This document shows, piece by piece, positions 45,245 to 56,126 of a DNA stretch of 64,000 bases. A model generated the notes under the pieces. That model saw only the letters and a list, made by a program, of their open reading frames with translations, did not search any database and was not told the DNA's origin. Location: contig CM071570.1 in the NCBI GenBank assembly GCA_036426205.1, positions 4,105,872 to 4,169,871 on the forward strand. Reading direction: 5' to 3'. The position numbers were made by a program, and so were the translations under genes. Numbering within the stretch: the stretch's first letter is position 1; every line of letters starts with the position of its first letter. Source of the stretch: Ascaphus truei. Lineage: Eukaryota > Chordata > Amphibia > Anura > Ascaphidae.

Positions 45245-45715
45245 TCATGGCCACATATGAATTATTAGTTGCATACAGTACATGGCGTGAGATGAAACTG
45301 AAGGTTTCTTTGAGACAAATGAAAGCATTGCACACTTAGCACAGTGAAAAATAACAAAAATTGCTGCGATTATACTAATCACTACAATAAAACCATAGAT
45401 AATTTTCATACCCAATTCTCTGATCCAACTAGTGATTCCTGACATCCAATTTAAGCTAAGGCCTGAGGATTCTTTATGCATCCTAGCCTGAATTTCCTGT
45501 AGCTTATCTATATCTTTATGCATAGCGCCAGACTCATCTTCAATATAGGCACAGCACTTCTGTCCTACAAGTTTACAAGCACCTCCTTGTGAGGCTAGCA
45601 GAAAATCAAAAGCCATTCTATTCTGTAATAATACTGTTCGGATCTGCTCTTGTTCATTAGTCAAATGGATAATAGCATCACTTGTCTGATTAAGAGTATC
45701 ATCAATATTTACCAT
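45245..45715 (-). pseudogene. ERV envelope transmembrane subunit remnant
   Basis: A 156-codon minus-strand frame. It shows heptad-like helix sequence, a CX6CC disulphide motif typical of retroviral transmembrane subunits, and a hydrophobic membrane anchor of about 25 residues (roughly 108-132) followed by a Cys-containing tail. The surface subunit and fusion peptide are not recognisable upstream. The frame is open but truncated at its start, so a functional envelope is not supported. 45716-46213 has no further recognisable coding sequence. Confidence 0.8.
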
Positions 45716-46213
45716 AAGATCACTTAATTTAGAATAGAGATCCAGAACACCTAAACTAGGTATAAAAACCCCAGCTGCAATGCGGGTTGGACTAAAGGTC
45801 CTGGTCAGATCTTTTTGATTTCTCAGCCTCCCTTTGGGTTAACATGTCAGATACATAGAAAGTGGGAAGGATGAAACCCAGATAACAAAGGGCAGTGTGA
45901 TTTCAGGGTACAATCTTAGTGGCCCACATGCCACACAACCAATAGAGTTATATATATATAACATTAAATATTTATATAGATGAGAAAATGGCTTACATCT
46001 CAATATGTCACATAATCTAAGGGTCAGCTATTTGTAAGAATTGGTGGGGGCTAATTTCTGCTAAGAGCGACTGCACAAACATTCTTCTTGCACGCATCTT
46101 TCATACTGCATTTACTCAGAATGGCAAAACGGACCAAGATGGCTGCTATGGTCAAATATATTAGTTGCATGCAATACTTATTAATTGTTTTATTACCAAT
46201 AATATGGTCCTTA

Positions 46214-46801
46214 GGGCCTCATGCAGTAAGCCCCGATAAGGCTTTTTCGGCATTTTATAGCCGTTTTTTGCCCTCCTGATTCAGTAAGCCCCGATAAGTG
46301 GGAATTATCGGCAACTTTTCTTCCGAAAAAAAAAAAATTCGCCACCCGGCTGCCGATAAGCCACTTATCGGGACTTTTTTTTCCCGCCTGAATTCAGTAA
46401 GCCCCGATCAGCTTTTCGGTGCTGATCGGCAGGCCAGATTGGAGATTTTATGGCCAATCCAGCCCGCCAACTAAAGTTGGCAACTTGCTGAAGGAGAAGC
46501 ATCGGCAAGGGCGACACTTAGTATCAGTAAAAGTTGTTTTTAAATACTTTATTTGTTGCTGATGTTTGCGCTGAGAGAGCGGCTTGTCTCTCTCAGCTGC
46601 AAACATCTATCGGCAGAAAAGGCCTTATCGGGAGCCAGGCTGTATCGGCACAGGCTCATCGGCAGCTTTGCTTTCGCAGTGCTTCGGCAGGGATCGGAAG
46701 TATTCAGCCCTTACTGAATACTGCGAGGGCAAATCGGCCAAAAAAAGCCTTTTCGCTATTCTTGCCGAAAATTTTGTATAGGGGCTTACTGCATGAGGCC
46801 C
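46214..46801. mobile_element. MITE with GGGCCTCATGCAG termini
   Basis: 588 bp with inverted termini GGGCCTCATGCAGTAAGCCC and GGGGCTTACTGCATGAGGCCC, flanked by TA on both sides. The interior is rich in GATAAG/CTTATCGG palindromic blocks. No coding capacity; the superfamily is uncertain. Confidence 0.82.
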
Positions 46802-46917
46802 TAAATTCGTTACTTTGAACTACTGATGGTCATAACTCATCCCATAAGTGTCTCATACAGAGAGAATTTATACCTAGAAATAAATTCTTGTATTAATATG
46901 GTTACTACTATTATTAG

Positions 46918-47351
46918 TGTGACAGGGTAAATAACAGCCACCAGTTATATGCCTGGAAAACCTATGTCTAGTCTGCAGTGCAGCACTGACTAGGTTAACT
47001 TCAGCTGGGAACCTCAGGACAATTAGCTGAATCCCAGCTGCTTAATCAAGGTGTGTTAAAACCCAGGCTGGAGGCACATGGAGCTGGCTGTTGAGCAGAA
47101 AGGAGTAAGCTGCTGAAACAGATTACTGATTCAAGGTCTGTTAAACAAAGTAACTGAATTATAAACTGTCTCCTGCTTAGAAAAGGGTAGCTGCCTGAGT
47201 TACACACTGTCTGCTAAAGAGAAAAAGTTTCGTTTTGTTTTGCTGCTGAAGAAAAGCTATTTTTTTGTTTTGTGTGTTGTATATTTGTTAAGGCTAAATA
47301 AATAAGCCTTGGCAAGAAACCCACGTGTGTAGTTGCATGTACTCTGCAACA
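46918..47351 (+). repeat. gypsy 5' LTR
   Basis: 434 bp, TGTGACAGGGTAAATAACAG to TACTCTGCAACA, nearly identical to 51266-51703. AAATAAATAAGCC near 47295 may supply the polyadenylation signal. Confidence 0.92.
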
Positions 47352-47352
47352 T

Positions 47353-47370
47353 ATGGTGTCAGAATTGGGA
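47353..47370 (+). other. gypsy primer binding site
   Basis: ATGGTGTCAGAATTGGGA follows the 5' LTR by 1 nt; the TGGTGTCAGAA core is typical of vertebrate gypsy elements. Confidence 0.75.
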
Positions 47371-47426
47371 AGGATTATTTTTCAAAAGGCTCCTGCAGTT
47401 AAAGGGCCACACACACACACACAAGA

Positions 47427-48199
47427 ATGGAAGAACTTTTGAAAGACTTTCTGTGCGAGCAGACCAGACAGCAGGGACTGTTAATGCAGGAGCAGGCTCG
47501 GCTGCAAGCGGAGAGAGATGAAAGACTACAAGCAGCACAGGATGAGTGGATTGCCAAGCTGCTGACCCAATTCCAAGGGTCTGCCAGTGCAGAACTGGCA
47601 AGCAGACCCCCGATACTCCTGAGGAAAATGGTGCCGAACGAGGATCCAGAGGCTTTTTTACTTACATTTGAAAGAGTCGCCGAAGCTCAGGGCTGGGCTG
47701 GGCTACAGATCGCTGGGCAACTGCTTTGGCCCCGCTCCTCATAGGAGAAGCCCAGGCCTCATATCAGGGCATCCCAGCAGATCAGGCAATGGACAACCGA
47801 CAAGTAAAAGCTGCCATACTGGATCGCTTAGGTCTGACCCCAGAGACCTACCGGCAGCAGTTCCGGAACATGAAGTACACCGCTAAGATGAGACCCCGGG
47901 TCCTCGCTCAGCGATTATTGGACTTGTGTACACGCTGGATACAACCCGAGGAGTGCATTAAGGAGGCAATTCTTGAGCAGGTGGTTTTGGAACAATTTCT
48001 ACAAATTATACCCCCTTCCGCACGCTCATGGGTAAAACGACACGCTGCTGAAACCCTAGCTTTGGCTGAGCAGCAGGCGAGTGTCCTGGACCCGACTCCA
48101 CCGGCACTTGCGGATGCCCAAAGAGGGAGGTCGGATCAATGGGGAACCTATGGCCCGCCACGGAACCGCCAAGTCCAACGGAAGGAGCAGTCATTCTAG
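47427..48199 (+). pseudogene. gypsy gag (SCAN-like capsid), frameshifted
   Basis: The first frame (47427-47744) has a helical N-terminus and then the gag block MVPNEDPEAFLLTFERVAEA. A 1-nt shift at about 47730, within GGGCTGGGCT repeats, moves to the second frame (47726-48199). That frame continues LIGEAQASYQGIP and a SCAN-related region (TYRQQFRNMKYTAKMRPRVL, LVDLC-like, WVKRHAAETLALAEQQA). A stop near 48197 precedes the zinc-knuckle part. Gag packages the element RNA. SCAN domains of vertebrate transcription factors derive from this kind of gag. Confidence 0.85.
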
Positions 48200-48373
48200 C
48201 AAGGACGGAGTCCAAATGCTGGTCCCCGCAGAGACCCTCATCTACTTCCGGATGTCGGCTCGTCACAAAATGAGAGGAACTTCCGAGGACATCACCCACA
48301 GGACCCACCAGACGCCTGGTCTCCAGTAACCGGTCCAGCGGAGTGCTATCCACAGCCCCCTCCTGCGAGGGAA

Positions 48374-49615
48374 CCCTCTCCATGTTCTGCCTGCGGAGAA
48401 CAAGGCCACCGGTATGTGGACTGTCCACTGATGGATTGTTCATTCAGCAGAACCGTTGCCTCGGCTTTTACATGGGAAAATTCTAAGCCCTGGCTACTTC
48501 CAGCCCTGATTGGGGGAAACTTGGTGTCAGTTCCCTTTGAGAGGATTGGGGTAGACTTGGTAGGACCTCTAGAACCTTCTGCGAAAGGACACAGGTTTAT
48601 CCTTGTAATAGTTGATTATGCGACAAGATATCCTGAGGCGTTCCCCCTGAGAACAGCAATGGCGAAGCAAGTAGCCAACAAGTTGTTGGAACTGTTCTCA
48701 CGGGTTGGACTGCCCCAGGTTATGTTGACAGACCAAGGTACAAATTTCATGGCTAAACTGATGCAGGATGTCTTAAAGTTACTAGTGGTCAAGTCTGTTT
48801 GGACATCGGTCTACCATCCACAGACTGACGGATTGGTGGAAAGATTTAACCGAACTCTAGAAGGGATGCTGAGGAAATTTGTAGATTCAGAGAAGAGAGC
48901 CTGGGATGAATTTCTCCCTTTCCTGCTGTTTGCAGTGCGGGAAGTTCCCCAGGCCTCCACGGGATTCTCTCCATTTGAATTGCTCTATGGCTGCCAACCC
49001 CGGGGTATCCTAGACCTTCTAAAGGAGTCCTTGGAGGAACAGCAGTCCCCTTCTAAGAATACCCTGCAATATGTACTAGACCTTAGGAAGCGCCTAGATG
49101 TGGTCAGACATTTTGCCAGGGAGAATCTTATATCAGCCCAGAACAGTCAGGAGAGACATTACAATCAGAATGCTCGCATGAGAGTGTTTCACCCAGGAGA
49201 CCAGGTGATGTTATTGTTACCCAGTTGCGAGAGTAAACTCCTGGCCAAATGGCAGGGCCCATTCGAAGTACTCCGCCGCACGGGTGATGTGGATTACGAG
49301 ATCGCTCAACCAGGGTCCAGGATGGGTAAACAAATTTACCATGTGAACTTGCTGAAACCCTGGAAGATGCAGCGGTCTCTATTCATCCACCCGGTGGAGG
49401 AGGAAACGGACTTGGGTCCTCAGCCTCCACAGGAGAACATCGTGAGTGATGATAAAATCCCAATGGGTAAACAGTTGTCCTCTGAACAAAAAGGAGACTT
49501 GTTAGCAATAATTACACAATTCCCGGATGTTTTTTCTGACTTACCAGGACAAACTAACTTAATTTCCCATGCAATCGAGACAGCACCTGGGGTAAAAGTA
49601 CATTCCCGTCCTTAT
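48374..49615 (+). pseudogene. gypsy zinc knuckle fused to integrase
   Basis: A CCHC knuckle (CSACGEQGHRYVDC, 48380-48424) is followed after about 30 codons directly by the integrase core. Catalytic residues are visible in GVDLVGPL, TDQGTNF and GLVERFNRTLEGML. A GPY/F module (LAKWQGPFEV) and the linker towards RT follow. Protease and the integrase HHCC domain are missing between knuckle and core, which implies an internal deletion. The frame runs open to the MITE at 49617, which cuts it inside the RT N-terminus. Confidence 0.9.
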
Positions 49616-49616
49616 A

Positions 49617-49975
49617 CACTGGCGACACACTTAATCGCAGTGCGGCCAGATCCGCAAGCCGGGAGATTTCCCGGCTTGCTAGTGGCCGCCCCTCGGCGTG
49701 CCGCGCGTCACTGACGCGCGGTCACGCGTCTTCGGGAGCCTGCGCCCCCTGCACGCGCGTCCAGGGCTCCCCGAGGGAGCCTGGTGTCCCGCGATGTGGG
49801 GGACGGCGGCAGGGGGTTCCTGGGGACCCGGCGGACCCGGCAGTGGTAGGGAGAGCGCCCCGATCGGAGGGCGCTCTTCCGCTGCTTCGGAGCGCACCCG
49901 TCACCCTCCGGCGCGCGCCAGGCTACTGCTGCGGCCAAGAACGGGCAAATGCTCGAATAAACTTGGCCGCAGCAG
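49617..49975. mobile_element. TA-type MITE inserted in gypsy RT
   Basis: 359 bp bounded by TA at 49615-16 and 49976-77. Left end CACTGGCGACACACTTAATC, right end AAACTTGGCCGCAGCAG. Removing it and one TA rejoins the RT frame across SRPY and LPESRRALVEKE. The right end forms a hairpin (49924-49940 against 49961-49977). It is the inverse of the copy at 15994-16353. Confidence 0.93.
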
Positions 49976-50852
49976 TAGGTTGCCTGAAAGTCGTAGGGCT
50001 CTGGTAGAGAAGGAGGTCCAAGAAATCTTACACTTAGGAGTGATTGAGGAATCATGCTGTGAGTGGTGTAGTCCACTAATTATGGTCCCTAAACCCGATG
50101 GGAAGGTAAGATTTTGTGTGGACCTCCGAAAGGTCAATGCGGTATCCAAGTTTGACGCATATCCGATGCCAAGGGTGGACAAATTAATTGACGCCCTTGG
50201 TAACGCGGAATATATATCCACGTTGGACTTGACAAAAGGATACTGGCAAATACCCTTAGAGGAAAAGTCCAAATGCAAAACAGCCTTTGCCACTCCCATG
50301 GGTTTATACCAGTTTGTGACAATGCCATTTGGACTGCATAGAGCCCCAGCCACATTTCAGAGACTCATGGATAAAGTACTGAGGCCCCATAGGACTTATG
50401 CCGCAGCCTACCTAGATGACATTGTCATTTATAGTAAACACTGGCGGGCCCATCTAAATAGGCTGAAAGCGGTCCTCAAATCTCTAAGAGAGGCAGGGCT
50501 CACAGCCAACCCTAAGAAATGTGCCTTGGGTAAAGAGGCAACCAAATACATAGGGTATACAGTGGGAGGTGGAAAAGAAAGGCCACTAGCCGACAAGGTA
50601 GCTGCCCTGAAAGAAGTTCCGACCCCCCAAACAAAAACGCAGGTACGCTCTCTGCTGGGTTTAGCAGGGTACTACCGGCGGTTCATCCCCAACTATTCGA
50701 AAGTGGCAGCCCCTTTAACGGACCTCACAACAAAGTGTGCTCCTACACAAGTGGTGTGGTCAAGGGATTGTCAGAGAGCCTTTGAGGACATAAAAAGGTG
50801 TCTATCAGAGGGTCCCATCCTTGAAGCCCAGACTTCAACAGCCCTTTCATAG
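49976..50852 (+). pseudogene. gypsy reverse transcriptase
   Basis: Clear Ty3/gypsy RT: LVEKEVQEILHLGVIEES, VRFCVDLRKVNAVS, STLDLTKGYWQIPL, FVTMPFGL, catalytic YLDDIVIYS, NPKKCALG and LLGLAGYYRRFIPNYS. The predicted frame before 49976 is MITE sequence, not RT. A frameshift at about 50845 separates it from RNase H. It copies element RNA into DNA in intact relatives; here it is inactive. Confidence 0.93.
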
Positions 50853-51265
50853 TGCAAACAGATGCATCAGAGATAGGGCTAGGGGCAGTGTTGTCACAAC
50901 AGTTTGAGGGAGTTGAACATCCTATCCTTTTCCTGAGTAGGAAATTGTTCCCAAGGGAAAAAAAATACTCAGTGATTGAGAAAGAGTGCCTCGCAGTAAA
51001 GTGGGCAATCGAGGCTTTGAGGCATTACCTGGCAGGAGTCCATTTTACTTTGGTGACGGATCATGCTCCACTGAAGTGGTTAAATAGCATGAAGGATTCC
51101 AATGCTAGATTGACTAGGTGGTATATGGCCCTCCAACCCTTCTCATTTGAGATTCAGCATAGGCCGGGAAAAGAGAACGCAAATGCTGACTTCTTTTCTA
51201 GAGAAGGGGTGGATGGTCGGGCTTCAGCCGTGCGTAGCCCCAGCCACACACTAACAGGGGAGGAA
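50845..51265 (+). pseudogene. gypsy RNase H
   Basis: QTDASEIGLGAVLSQ, EKECLAVKWAIEALRHYLAG, FTLVTDHAPLKWL and HRPGKENANADFFSR are RNase HI-type motifs carrying the acidic catalytic residues. The frame is shifted by 1 nt from RT and runs into the 3' LTR. A purine tract CAGGGGAGGAA immediately precedes the LTR at 51266. Confidence 0.92.
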
Positions 51266-51703
51266 TGTGACAGGGTAAATAACAGCCACCAGTTATATGC
51301 CTGGAAAACCTATGTCTAGTCTGCAGTGCAGCACTGACTAGGTTAACTTCAGCTGGGAACCTCAGGACAATTAGCTGCATCCCAGCTGCCTAATCAAGGT
51401 GTGTTAAAACCCAGGCTGGAGGCACATGGAGCTGGCTGTTGAGGAGAAAGGAGTAAGCTGCTGAAACAGATTACTGATTCAAGGTCTGTTAAACAAAGTA
51501 ACTGAATTAGAAACTGTCTGTCTCCTGCTTAGAAATGGGTAGCTGCCTGAGTTACACACTGTCTGCTAAAGAGAAACTGTTTCATTTTGTTTTGCTGCTG
51601 AAGAAAAGCTATTTTTTTGTTTTGTGTGTTGTATATCTGTTAAGGCTAAATAAATAAGCCTTGGCAAGAAACCCACGTGTGTAGTTGCATGTACTCTGCA
51701 ACA
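51266..51703 (+). repeat. gypsy 3' LTR
   Basis: 438 bp, nearly identical to 46918-47351, with a 4-bp GTCT expansion and scattered substitutions, followed by ATTAG. Confidence 0.92.
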
Positions 51704-51785
51704 ATTAGCATCCGCATATTAAACAGAGATATTCCCTATTAACGCTCCTCAAATTTTAAACTAAACAACCAATGTGGATTGACTT

Positions 51786-51950
51786 TGCTACAATCCAAGT
51801 TCCAAACCAATTGCTACCATAATAAACGCTATCCTGTCTGCAGGCCATATCCCTAAGACCTGGAAAACTGCCAGAGTTGTCCCAATCTTCAAAAACGGGG
51901 ACAAAAACACTGTCTCAAACTACAAATCAATCTCTCTTCTCCCAATACAC
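51786..51950 (+). pseudogene. LINE RT fragment
   Basis: Reads IPKTWKTARVVPIFKNGDKN followed by SNYKSISLLPI, an RT block typical of CR1/L2-type LINEs. It stops near the MITE at 51972. The LINE-like 3' tail at 53640-53740 may belong to the same insertion. Confidence 0.75.
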
Positions 51951-51971
51951 ACTTACTCTCATTCATACCTA

Positions 51972-52327
51972 CAGTAGAGGCAATGTTTATTCTAACATTT
52001 GCCGTAAACTAGCCGGGTTACATTCTGGGTATGTGCTGGGTATGTGCTGGGTATGTTCTGGGCTAGTTTGAGGCACGTTTAAGGCATTTCTGCATTGACT
52101 AATGACCCATAGGATTAACACAGCAGGGATCCCTGGCAGTCCAATTCAGTTTGAATGGGACTGCCAGGGACCCCCGCTGTTAATCTGATAGGCCATTAAT
52201 CAATGCAGAAATGCTGGGGCTAGATTAAGGAAAGTTTAAGGCATGTATTCAGAATGTACCTGGGTGTAACCTGGGTATTTTTGGGAATTGCCACTGGTTT
52301 TTGTTAGAATAAGAGTTGCCTCTACTG
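51972..52327. mobile_element. TA-type MITE
   Basis: Flanked by TA (51970-71 and 52328-29). Left end CAGTAGAGGCAATGTTTATT; right end reads AAGAGTTGCCTCTACTG, its inverse. TTATTCTAACA and TGTTAGAATAA are subterminal. An internal palindrome surrounds GGGACTGCCAGGGA, with a small GGGTATGTGCT tandem repeat near 52025. Confidence 0.88.
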
Positions 52328-52329
52328 TA

Positions 52330-54325
52330 ACTGCCATCTGCCATTTTCTTTGATGCAAATGGTGTCAACCTTTTAGTCATTTAATACTAACTAACCTTAA
52401 AACTCGCCACACAAATCAAGCATCCCAACAGCCTGCACTCATGGCTATTGTCCCACACCCACAGTCACTCCTGGCTTTCACCTCAAACACTCCACTGTAA
52501 CTATTCTGCTAAAAATGTGAAATGCCTTGTATATAATATATACCCTGCTTACCCATGCAGCTGCACTACCCTGTCCTTTAACTCTATGTCCAGGACATAC
52601 CCAAAAACAAATAAATGGTTACAAAATTAAACATTTGGCAGATATGATATATCCCTCAACATAGGGACGGCTTGCTACCTGCTTTGCTGTGACATCTGCA
52701 AAGGTATTATTATTATTTACCAGGGGCCCGTCAGCCCTTGGAGTTAACATTCTTATAATAAATTCTGAACCTGCTGTGCATTGTGTATTATTTACAACAT
52801 ATCAAGTTCTGGATCCTCTATAGGGATTTCAGAGAGTCCTTCAATAACCTATGTATCTCAACTCTTTTGTTCATAAATTATCTATATATGTGAACAAAAA
52901 TACAAAATAGTTATGAAAACAGGTTGCTTGATATATAGCAAAATTAAACTGGTAAATAGATTTGTATGTGTAGTGACTATAAAAATATTTACTGCTTGTG
53001 TTAAAAGAAAAAAACCTGCAGTAGGTCTTTTAACAACTGTGGCATTAACAATATAAGAAAAATCCTGAAATCCTGAACAAAAGATTTCCTTTTAAAATAG
53101 ACAAATAATTTTGAACTCTTTGCAAAGTGCTGAGCACACGGCCAGCATTAACTTTTAAAGACACTCTGACTTTAAAAAAAAAAAATAATAATTTTCAAAG
53201 CGTTTTTTTTTTTTCTTTCTTTCTGGGAAAACAGCCAGAAACCTCAAAGTACAGATAGCAGATAACGGTTTTCGCTGTCTAATTAATATTAACTGAATTT
53301 TGTATGGTCTTTCAAAAATTAAATAACGGGAATATTTCAAATTACTTATAAACACCAAATCTATGCCAACAAGAGCATGCAATATTCTTCCACTCATTCC
53401 CCTGAATGCCTTCTGAAAGAAATTTCATATTCCTGCAAACTTCCATCAATACAATTTTACTATCCCGTTTTAACTATGCCCTCTCTTAAACTAAACAAAA
53501 TATCTTCAAACATGCAACAGTTATACCATGACTAAAAAAACAGCAAGCTTGACTCTACCTGTCTTGTATGGCTTCTACACTGCTTATTTAACGGAGACAA
53601 TTCTCGCTAAAATAACTGATGACCTCCATGCTGCTAAAGGCAGATATCACCACACCACGCTCACACCACTCAACCTCCCCGCAGCACCTGCCACCACGGA
53701 CACCCTCCTTTTGAAGCGCTATGTACATTAATGGCATTATATACATATATAATACAATATATTAATTCAAACAGTGTTTGTGAGCTCTTACCAGCATTTT
53801 AAACAAAAACATCCCCAGACATATCTTAATCCTGTAGAAATAAAATTGAAATGTGTTATCTTACTGCTTTACGGAAAAGAAGACAGTTCTACATTACCTT
53901 GTTCTCATAAATAAACTGCTTAAGCACAGAGCTAGTTAATTTGAATGTGAATGCTTCGCATTCTTTAAACTGTAAGGGAGAGGCTGTGCCCCTCCTTTTA
54001 TTAAGATAGAAATACCACAAACGAAAAGAAATGTGTCCGGTTTAAAAAGTATCCGCCTGGCCAGGATGAATAAACCTTTCAAACTATAACCAGGGACAGA
54101 GCTGAATATATTCCCCTTCTGTTGTGAGGTATTTCTCTCCTATATTCAGTGTACACCTTTTTAAAACCATTTAAAATTTAGATTTCATCATGAGCAACTT
54201 AATATTCATATTTTTTGTACACACATGATAATCAGCATGACTTTCACACAAGAAATCATTCCGGAAAAAATTCATCAGGGTTACAAACAAACTATTTTAC
54301 ATAAGGTAGCAGTGTTTTTTTTTTT
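52330..54325. other. ERV interior and LINE-tail sequence, mostly unassigned
   Basis: 53640-53740 resembles a LINE 3' end, with AAGCGCTATGTACATTAATG and an AT tail. The remainder is AT-rich with no recognisable retroviral pol, so that region of the ERV appears to be lost or replaced. Confidence 0.4.
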
Positions 54326-54535
54326 TTACAGAGACTTGCACTCTGAGCCCCCACAGGCAAAGCAGCACTTCCCTGCTTCTGACTGATAGTGGCACACTCT
54401 CTGCCAATGACCAAAACCACCACAATTAAAACAGACACCATTATTCTGAGCTATTTTTCCTGATTGATTTTTGAGACCAGCATAAACCATTAGTAGCTTA
54501 TAGAAAAACAGCTTAATTATGACAAATAATTGCAA
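54326..54535 (-). pseudogene. ERV gag nucleocapsid remnant
   Basis: The minus-strand frame holds a CCHC zinc knuckle (spacing CX2CX4HX4C) followed by a second, incomplete Cys-rich box. It lies only about 250 bp downstream of the primer site on the minus strand, so the matrix and capsid part of gag has been deleted. Confidence 0.7.
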
Positions 54536-54783
54536 TATTTATACTTACACAATATACAATGGTCGTTCAGCTAGATCAGAGACAACAGTTCAGTCGTGCA
54601 CAAAATTTTCTGGACTCTAATCAAAAATTCTGTTTAAAAGGGCCTCTAACCCAATTCTTCAGCCACAATTCAGAAATTATCTGGACTCTAACCAGCATAA
54701 TTTAGGTCTTTTTAAATTCCCAGAGGGGGTGAAGCATCATATATAAAAATTTACATATATACTCACCACCTTTGTGAATTTCC

Positions 54784-54801
54784 CACTTCTGGACGCCAAA
54801 A
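54784..54801 (-). other. ERV primer binding site
   Basis: On the minus strand, TTTTGGCGTCCAGAAGTG follows the 5' LTR by 1-2 nt; the TGGCGTCCAGAAGTGG core fits a retroviral tRNA primer site. Confidence 0.75.
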
Positions 54802-54802
54802 C

Positions 54803-55562
54803 TGAAGGCAAACCTTAATTTCCTCGCCTAGGCTTCAGAACCGAAAATAACCTATCCTCTGCCAAAGGATCTGAAGGCCTTGTGACTGGATACACCATCT
54901 GCACCATTTTGCAGCAGACTTCCCCGGTGAAGCTTTCACGCCCTGCCACTGTTATCTTTGATCTTTGATGAACTTTCAGGCCTGGTAGACGAACGAAATG
55001 AAACGTAACGCAAGCCAGGTTTCAAATCCTTTGTCTCAATTTATTACTCATAGGGTAATGACTTTTATACAGAAAAAAGAAGATATTGGTTAGAGACGTA
55101 ACATAGGCATGACATAGGCGTAACATAGGTGTATCATAGGCGTATCCTAGGCGTGTCTTGGGCGTAGCTTTGATTAGAGGCGTGATTTAGGGGCAGGACA
55201 TATTAGTGGCGTGACTTGTGGGACGTGTCTTTCCCAATACAAGCAATGTCTGAATACATAGCTTATTCATTGTCTGTTATCAAAAGAGACGTTGAATCTT
55301 TAACAACTATATTACACTATTTTGCTTCTTGGTTAGAACCAGTTTATTGTATTCTAACTAAAACAGCAGGAAATTGACAACACAAAAGTATCTTAGCAAT
55401 ATCCTTAGCAGGAAGAAAAGAAATGTAATTTAGCAGAAACTGAGTGCATTTAGGAATTATATTTCAGCAAAAGGCTGACTACAGAATCTTAACTAGTTAT
55501 GATCAGACAAAATGGAAGCTTAACATAAGTGCAGATTCTGGCCTGACATACTGGTCCTAACA
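54803..55562 (-). repeat. ERV 5' LTR
   Basis: 760-bp partner of 44381-45148. The pair differ by scattered substitutions and by the CATAGGCGTAA unit count. Confidence 0.88.
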
Positions 55563-56126
55563 CTCTGTATTGTATATAGTATTTACCTCGCTTGCACCTA
55601 CTTTTATACTCAGGACATAGAAATATATACAGTAGATGAGCAGTCATATTCATTGATTTTTGCTGCTATATATACCCAGAAACCAACTAATTAAGATATG
55701 CTACAGCCGCGGCCCCTTTTATTCTCCAACATCACCGCATTTTTCCGGGATTTTTTTTCGAATGCCACGCACTTCACCGCACTTCCTGCCGCATTCTGAC
55801 CGCTTTCATACCGCATTTATGTTGCATTCACAGCCACGGTTGATGCGTGGGTGATGTGTTTATTGATAATGGTTCGGATTTAATTGGTTGCAATTCTTCG
55901 CTTATACGCCAGATGGCAGATATTCATGAATTGTAATGCGCATGCGCTTCAGTAATGTGTCGACTTGCAGGTGTTTCATTTAATACCACAGAGGTCTATT
56001 GTAAATTGGCCTTGGGACTGAAGGAAGAAGTTACAATAATGTATCAATTTAGGCTTCTCATATTAAAAAAAGACAAGCACGGTTTCCAGTCTGGTTATTG
56101 TCCTGAGCTGAGCTGAGCGTCCCGCC

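Larger units (their letters stand above)
46918..51703 (+). mobile_element. Gmr1-like Ty3/gypsy retrotransposon
   Basis: LTRs at 46918-47351 and 51266-51703, with ATTAG directly outside on both sides. The coding order is gag, zinc knuckle, integrase, RT, RNase H. Integrase before RT is the arrangement described for Gmr1-type Ty3/gypsy elements. Protease and the integrase N-terminal zinc region appear deleted. Frameshifts and a MITE in RT make it inactive. Confidence 0.92.
44381..55562 (-). mobile_element. endogenous retrovirus, largely deleted and nested by other elements
   Basis: Two LTRs (44381-45148 and 54803-55562) in the same orientation flank the interior, and CTCTG duplications lie exactly outside (44376-80 and 55563-67). 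On the minus strand a primer site follows the right-hand (5') LTR, and AAAAAGGAGG precedes the left-hand (3') LTR. Remnants of a nucleocapsid zinc knuckle and of an envelope transmembrane subunit identify it as retroviral. Protease, RT and integrase were not found. Later insertions include 46214-46801, 46918-51703 and 51972-52327. It is an inert fossil. Confidence 0.88.

Noticed and set aside
47359..47601. 80-codon minus-strand ORF in gypsy gag
   Set aside because: It is a shadow of gag on the opposite strand.
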